From Pseudooceanicola pacificus (lineage in GTDB: Bacteria; Pseudomonadota; Alphaproteobacteria; Rhodobacterales; Rhodobacteraceae), in contig NZ_WNXQ01000005.1 in the NCBI RefSeq assembly GCF_009789075.1, positions 186,001 to 250,000 on the forward strand: a stretch of DNA of 64,000 nucleotides, in the 5' to 3' direction. Shown here piece by piece: positions 59,850-64,000 of this stretch. The notes under the pieces are model-generated. The model was not told the origin of the DNA and did not search any database. It saw only the letters and a program-made list of their open reading frames with translations. Position numbers and translations under genes: made by a program. The number at the start of each line of letters is the position of its first letter. Within the stretch, counting starts at the first letter, position 1.

Positions 59850-59910
59850 AAAGCCGCTCGACCCTTCGCGACATCAGGTTCGCGGAGCGTGTCGTCGGCT
59901 TTTTTGTTTT
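59850..59910 (+). terminator. Leader terminator upstream of nrtA (attenuator)
   Basis: AAAGCCG (59850-59856) pairs with CGGCTTT (59896-59902), and CGAC (59859-59862) with GTCG (59891-59894). An inner stem is CGCGA/TCGCG (59867-59871 / 59880-59884). TTTTTTGTTTT follows. It ends 45 bases before the nrtA start, so most transcripts would stop before the transporter genes unless antiterminated, the known mode of NasT action. Confidence 0.8.
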
Positions 59911-59954
59911 GCCCGGTCCCTTTCGCGGCCCGGGTGCAGGAAAGGAACAACGGA

Positions 59955-61322
59955 ATGAAACACGTCGCCTTCGCCCTTCTGGCCTCGACCGCGCTGACCG
60001 GCCCGGCCGTGGCCGAGATGCTGGATCTGGAAAAGGACCAGCTGACCTTCGGCTTCATCAAGCTGACCGACATGGCGCCGCTGGCTGTCGCCTATGAGCA
60101 GGGCTTTTTCGATGACGAGGGCCTCTTCGTCACCCTCGAAGCCCAGGCCAACTGGAAGGTCCTGCTGGACGGCGTGATCTCGGGCACGCTGGACGGCGCG
60201 CATATGCTGGCCGGCCAGCCGCTGGCCGCGACCATCGGCTATGGCACCGAGGCGCATATCGTCACGCCCTTCTCGATGGACCTGAACGGCAATGGCATCA
60301 CCCTGTCCAACGAGGTCTGGGAGATGATGAAACCCGGCCTGCCGACCGATGCGGATGGCAAGGTCGCGCATCCGATCTCGGCCAGCCATCTGAAGCCGGT
60401 GATCGAGACATTCAACAGCGAGGGCAAGCCCTTCAACATGGGCATGGTCTTCCCGGTCTCGACCCACAATTACGAGCTGCGTTACTGGCTGGCGGCCGGC
60501 GGGATCAACCCCGGCTACTACTCGCCCGAGAATGTGACCGGCCAGATCGGCGCCGAGGTCTTCCTGTCGGTCACCCCGCCGCCGCAGATGCCCGCCACGC
60601 TCGAAGCCGGCACGATCAACGGCTATTGCGTGGGCGAGCCCTGGAACCAGCAGGCGGTGTTCAAGGGGATCGGCGTGCCGGTCATCACCGATTACGAGCT
60701 GTGGAAGAACAACCCCGAGAAGGTCTTTGGCATGACCGCCGCCTTCACCGAGGAAAACCCCAACACCACGCTGGCGGTGACCAAGGCGCTGATCCGCGCC
60801 GCCATCTGGCTGGACGAGAACGACAACGCCAACCGCGAAGAGGCCGTCGAGATCCTGTCGCGCCCCGAATATGTGGGGGCGGATGCCGAGGTGATCGCGA
60901 ATTCGATGACCGGCACCTTTGAATACGAAAAGGGCGACACGCGCGAGGTGCCCGATTTCAACGTCTTCTTCCGCTACAACGCGACCTATCCGTTCTATTC
61001 GGACGCCGTCTGGTATCTGACCCAGATGCGCCGCTGGGGCCAGATCCCCGAGGCCAGGCCCGACAGCTGGTTCGATGAGGTCGCCAAATCGGTCTACAAG
61101 CCCGGGATCTACCTGAAGGCCGCGCAGATGCTGGTCGACGAAGGCCTGGCCGATGCGGCCGATTTCCCCTGGGACAGCGATGGCTACAAGGCGCCGACCC
61201 CGGCCGCGGACATCATCGACGGTATCCCCTTCGACGCCCGGACACCGAACGCCTACCTCGACAGCCTGCCGATCGGCCTGAAGGGCACGCAGAAGGTCGT
61301 GGGCAACGAGGTCCAGGGCTGA
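59955..61322 (+). CDS. nrtA: Nitrate ABC transporter substrate-binding protein NrtA
   Basis: A 455-residue NrtA/CmpA-type periplasmic protein with signal peptide [20 protein letters not shown]. Mature landmarks: [68 protein letters not shown] and [21 protein letters not shown]. It captures nitrate or nitrite. ATG 59955 gives the signal peptide; the frame is open upstream only through the terminator. Its lack of a lipobox means it is free in the periplasm. Paralogous to NasS. Confidence 0.95.
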   Translation: MKHVAFALLASTALTGPAVAEMLDLEKDQLTFGFIKLTDMAPLAVAYEQGFFDDEGLFVTLEAQANWKVLLDGVISGTLDGAHMLAGQPLAATIGYGTEAHIVTPFSMDLNGNGITLSNEVWEMMKPGLPTDADGKVAHPISASHLKPVIETFNSEGKPFNMGMVFPVSTHNYELRYWLAAGGINPGYYSPENVTGQIGAEVFLSVTPPPQMPATLEAGTINGYCVGEPWNQQAVFKGIGVPVITDYELWKNNPEKVFGMTAAFTEENPNTTLAVTKALIRAAIWLDENDNANREEAVEILSRPEYVGADAEVIANSMTGTFEYEKGDTREVPDFNVFFRYNATYPFYSDAVWYLTQMRRWGQIPEARPDSWFDEVAKSVYKPGIYLKAAQMLVDEGLADAADFPWDSDGYKAPTPAADIIDGIPFDARTPNAYLDSLPIGLKGTQKVVGNEVQG

Positions 61323-61329
61323 GCCCCCT

Positions 61330-61378
61330 GATGGCGGACGGACGTGCGTTCCTGCGCAACGACACCCCGCCCGCCATC
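61330..61378 (+). promoter_or_regulatory. Intercistronic stem after nrtA
   Basis: GATGGCGG (61330-61337) pairs with CCGCCATC (61371-61378), enclosing a smaller TGCG/CGCA hairpin. It starts 8 bases after the nrtA stop; no T-run follows. Fourth binding-protein gene in this window followed by such a structure. Confidence 0.55.
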
Positions 61379-61465
61379 CCCGGGCACCTAGCGGGCGGCG
61401 TGATGCGCCACCGTCCCGCCCCCCCCCCGCAAACCGACGCGACACCGTTTCAAAGGAATGACCCC

Positions 61466-62548
61466 ATGACGACCGTCGATCCAGATTTCGTCCGCGATCA
61501 GGCCCGCGAGGCGCGCCGCGCCCGGCTGTTCACCCGCATCAACGCCGCCGACAAGTGGTTCAACGTGCTGGGCCTGGCCTGGCTGACCCCGTTGCTCAAG
61601 GCCGCCGCCGGCGACAACCCCCGCGCCCAGATGAAGGATGTCTGGCGCCTGCTGGGCGTGCCGCTGCTGGCCATCGCGCTGTTCCTGGCGCTCTGGGCGA
61701 ACCTCGCCCCCCGGGTTCAGACCTCGCTGGGCGCCATTCCCGGCCCCGTCGCCGTCTGGCAGGAGGCCGTGACCCTGCACGAGGACGCTGTCCAGAAGGC
61801 GGAAAAGGCGGCCGATTTCCAGGCCCGCGTCGACAAGCGCAACGCCCGGCTGATCGAGCAGGGCAAGGCCGACGAGGTCAAGGACATCGCCTATACCGGC
61901 GCGCCCTCCTATTACGACCAGATCGGCACCTCGATCTTCACCGTGTTCTTCGGCTTTCTGCTGGCCTCGGCCGTGGCGATCCCGCTGGGCATCGCGGCCG
62001 GTCTTTCGGTCACCGCAAATGCCGCGCTGAACCCGCTGATCCAGATCTTCAAACCCGTCAGCCCGCTGGCCTGGCTGCCCATCGTGACCATGGTCGTCTC
62101 GGCCGTCTACACCACCAACGACGGCTTCTTTGCCAAGTCGTTCCTGGTCTCGGCGATCACCGTCACGCTCTGTTCGCTCTGGCCGACGCTGATCAACACC
62201 GCGCTTGGCGTGGCCTCGATCGACAAGGATCTGGTGAACGTGTCCAAGGTGCTGAAGATGAACACCTGGACCAAGATCACAAAGCTGGTCCTGCCCTCGG
62301 CCCTGCCGCTGATCTTCACCGGGCTGCGCCTGTCGCTGGGGGTGGGCTGGATGGTGCTGATCGCCGCCGAGATGCTGGCGCAGAACCCGGGCCTGGGCAA
62401 ATTCGTCTGGGACGAGTTCCAGAACGGCTCGTCCTCTTCGCTCGCGCGGATCATGGTCGCCGTCTTCACCATCGGCATCATCGGCTTCCTGCTGGATCGC
62501 GTGATGTTCGCCCTGCAGTCGCTCTTTACCTTCTCGAACCACCGCTGA
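61466..62548 (+). CDS. nrtB: Nitrate ABC transporter permease NrtB
   Basis: A 360-residue inner-membrane permease. Features: WLTPLLKAAAGDNPRAQMKDVWRLLGVPLLAIALFLALW; core FGFLLASAVAIPLGIAAGLSVTANAALNPLIQIFKPVSPLAWLPIVTMVVSAVY; EAA-like loop VLKMNTWTKITKLVLPSALPLIFTGLR; EMLAQNPGLGKFVWDEFQNGS. An unusually long N-terminal cytoplasmic and periplasmic segment precedes the core compared with NrtB of cyanobacteria. ATG 61466 has AAAGGA upstream; an earlier in-frame ATG at 61331 falls within the hairpin and is rejected. Confidence 0.94.
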   Translation: MTTVDPDFVRDQAREARRARLFTRINAADKWFNVLGLAWLTPLLKAAAGDNPRAQMKDVWRLLGVPLLAIALFLALWANLAPRVQTSLGAIPGPVAVWQEAVTLHEDAVQKAEKAADFQARVDKRNARLIEQGKADEVKDIAYTGAPSYYDQIGTSIFTVFFGFLLASAVAIPLGIAAGLSVTANAALNPLIQIFKPVSPLAWLPIVTMVVSAVYTTNDGFFAKSFLVSAITVTLCSLWPTLINTALGVASIDKDLVNVSKVLKMNTWTKITKLVLPSALPLIFTGLRLSLGVGWMVLIAAEMLAQNPGLGKFVWDEFQNGSSSSLARIMVAVFTIGIIGFLLDRVMFALQSLFTFSNHR

Positions 62549-62574
62549 GCCGCACCAGCGCGAAAGGACATGCC

Positions 62575-64000
62575 ATGAGCATTCTCAAGTTCGACGCCGT
62601 TTCCAAGAGCTTCGGCGCAGGCACCCACCGGGCCGACGTGCTGAAAGGGATCGACCTGGAAGTCCGGGAGGGCGAATTCCTCGTGCTCCTCGGCTTTTCC
62701 GGCACCGGCAAGACGACGCTGATCAACCTGATGGCGGGGCTGGACATGCCCTCCTCCGGCAAGGTCACCTTCAAGGGCCAGCCGATCACCGGCCCCGGCC
62801 CGGAACGCGGGGTGATCTTTCAGAACTATTCGCTGATGCCCTGGCTGACGGTGCAGGGCAATGTCCGCCTGGCCGTCGACACGGTCTTTCCGGGTATGTC
62901 CGGCAAGGAGAAGGAGGCCAGGGTCGCCCATTACGTCGGCATGGTGGGACTGAGCCACGCCGCCACCCGCCGCCCGGCGGAACTGTCCGGGGGCATGCGC
63001 CAGCGGGTCAACGTGGCCCGGGCGCTGGCGATGAACCCCGAGGTGCTGCTGCTGGACGAACCGCTGTCGGCGCTGGACGCGCTGACCCGCGCCAACCTGG
63101 CCGACGAGATCGAGCATATCTGGGAACAGGACAAGAAGACCTGCGTGCTGATCACCAACGACGTGGACGAGGCGATCCTGCTGGCCGACCGGATCATCGC
63201 GTTGAACCCGGACGGGACCCTGGGCGAAAGCTTTGCCGTTTCGATCCCGCGTCCGCGCGACCGCACGGCGATGAACCATGACGAGACCTTCAAGGCCCTG
63301 CGCGCCCGGGTGACGACCTATCTGATGGATGTCGGCATCGAGGCCAAGGCCGAAGAGACCCGCGTGCTGCCGAATGTCTCGCCGATCCACGCGGTCCCGG
63401 CGGCGGTGGCCAAGGCGCAGGAAGGGATGATCGACGACCGCTTCCTGTCCTTCGACAACCTGCACAAGATCTATGCCACGCCCAAGGGCCCGCTGACCGT
63501 GGTCGAGGATTTCAACCTCAAGCTCAACCGGGGCGAATTCATCAGCCTGATCGGCCATTCCGGCTGCGGCAAGTCCACCGTGCTGACCATGACGGCCGGT
63601 CTGAATTCGATCTCGAAAGGGGTGATCAAGCTGGACGGCTACGAGGTGCGCGGCGCCGATCCCGAACGCGCGGTGGTGTTCCAGTCGCCCTCGCTCTTCC
63701 CCTGGCTCACGGCGAAGGAGAACGTCAGTGTCGGTGTCGACCGGGTCTACCCGAAAGCATCCCGGGCCGAACGGCAGGATGTCGTTGAGTATTACCTCGA
63801 AAGGGTCGGGCTGGCTGATCATATGGATAAACCGGCCAGCGCGCTCTCCAACGGGATGAAGCAGCGGGTCGGCATCGCCCGGGCCTTTGCGCTCAGCCCC
63901 AAGCTGCTGCTGCTGGATGAACCCTTCGGCATGCTCGACAGCCTCACCCGGTGGGAGCTGCAGGAGGTGCTGATGGAGGTCTGGTCGCGCACCAAGGTCA
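62575..64000 (+). CDS. Nitrate ABC transporter double ATP-binding protein (NrtCD fusion), 3' truncated by window
   Basis: At least 475 residues with two ABC ATPase domains in tandem. Domain 1 (about 1-230): Walker A GFSGTGKTT, Q-loop IFQNYSLMPWLTV, signature LSGGMRQRV, Walker B LLLDEPLSALD, but the switch position reads ITNDVDEAI with Asn for His. Domain 2 (from about 285): Walker A GHSGCGKST, Q-loop FQSPSLFPWLTA, signature LSNGMKQRV, Walker B LLLLDEPFGMLD; the window ends before its switch loop. It powers NrtB. Starts 26 bases after nrtB with AAAGGA upstream. Confidence 0.94.
   Translation, partial: MSILKFDAVSKSFGAGTHRADVLKGIDLEVREGEFLVLLGFSGTGKTTLINLMAGLDMPSSGKVTFKGQPITGPGPERGVIFQNYSLMPWLTVQGNVRLAVDTVFPGMSGKEKEARVAHYVGMVGLSHAATRRPAELSGGMRQRVNVARALAMNPEVLLLDEPLSALDALTRANLADEIEHIWEQDKKTCVLITNDVDEAILLADRIIALNPDGTLGESFAVSIPRPRDRTAMNHDETFKALRARVTTYLMDVGIEAKAEETRVLPNVSPIHAVPAAVAKAQEGMIDDRFLSFDNLHKIYATPKGPLTVVEDFNLKLNRGEFISLIGHSGCGKSTVLTMTAGLNSISKGVIKLDGYEVRGADPERAVVFQSPSLFPWLTAKENVSVGVDRVYPKASRAERQDVVEYYLERVGLADHMDKPASALSNGMKQRVGIARAFALSPKLLLLDEPFGMLDSLTRWELQEVLMEVWSRTKV

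Noticed and set aside
61411..61430. A run of about ten C residues as a slippage or phase-variation site.
   Set aside because: It lies in the untranslated spacer between nrtA and nrtB, so length changes would not alter a reading frame; no promoter spacing role is evident.

Overview
This 64 kb window is very GC-rich chromosomal DNA that fits a member of the Rhodobacteraceae (Alphaproteobacteria). The pointers are the gene order secF / TauE-type exporter / Mth938-like / ccmABCDG, the cys block that includes DUF2849 and DUF934, a SmoEFGK-type polyol operon, and the NasT-NasS-Nrt nitrate block. The genus cannot be fixed from this sequence. I found no rRNA, tRNA, CRISPR array, transposase or phage gene.

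Layout. 1-4873 (+): end of secF, a TSUP exporter, an Mth938-like protein and the haem exporter/apocytochrome maturation genes ccmA, B, C, D, G. 5343-16515: two divergent modules built from the same domains. On the minus strand are a large transglutaminase/DUF2126 protein, a fused circularly permuted ATP-grasp/alpha-E protein and a small transglutaminase. On the plus strand are a separate ATP-grasp, alpha-E protein, transglutaminase and the proteasome-like peptidase Anbu. 16952-23742 (+): an M19 dipeptidase and a five-gene peptide ABC importer. 24105-32511 (-): a polyol (mannitol/sorbitol/arabitol type) ABC importer, mannitol dehydrogenase, HAD phosphatase and FGGY kinase. The SorC-family regulator (34238-35200) and fructokinase (35634-36578) of this pathway lie beyond an inserted HxlR regulator / NAD(P)H-oxidoreductase pair. 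37326-40472 (-): TPP enzyme, HpcH/HpaI aldolase and enoyl-CoA hydratase. 40576-42425: cobS and cobT, divergent. 42671-44539: CPA2 cation/proton antiporter. 44729-46416: an Lrp regulator divergent from 4-hydroxyphenylpyruvate dioxygenase. 46438-49274 (-): TRAP transporter. 49901-54985 (-): assimilatory sulfate reduction (cysG, DUF2849, cysI, cysH, DUF934, fpr) with a divergent Lrp gene. 55648-57628 (-): GT87-like membrane glycosyltransferase and an RluE-like pseudouridine synthase. 57922-64000 (+): nasT, nasS, a leader with a terminator, then nrtA, nrtB and a double-ATPase nrtCD running off the end.

How the genes work together. Most of the window is nutrient uptake and assimilation (peptides, polyols, TRAP substrate, sulfate, nitrate), each transporter placed beside its enzymes and local regulator. 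The least understood part is the pair of ATP-grasp/alpha-E/transglutaminase modules. Their chemistry points to ATP-dependent amide (peptide-like) bond formation coupled to transglutaminase-fold hydrolysis, and in one module to an Anbu protease, but the substrate is unknown.

Non-coding structure is unusually rich. Seven copies of a structured intergenic repeat (AT-rich core followed by a hairpin whose stem varies but keeps its pairing) are scattered through the window, and two sites also carry a block of about 100 bp. Downstream of the fructokinase lie a 14-bp-period array of TTTGCAAA palindromes and a 48-bp minisatellite. Several operons carry expanded GC-rich spacers between genes that are normally contiguous. 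All four substrate-binding-protein genes are followed by an intercistronic hairpin.
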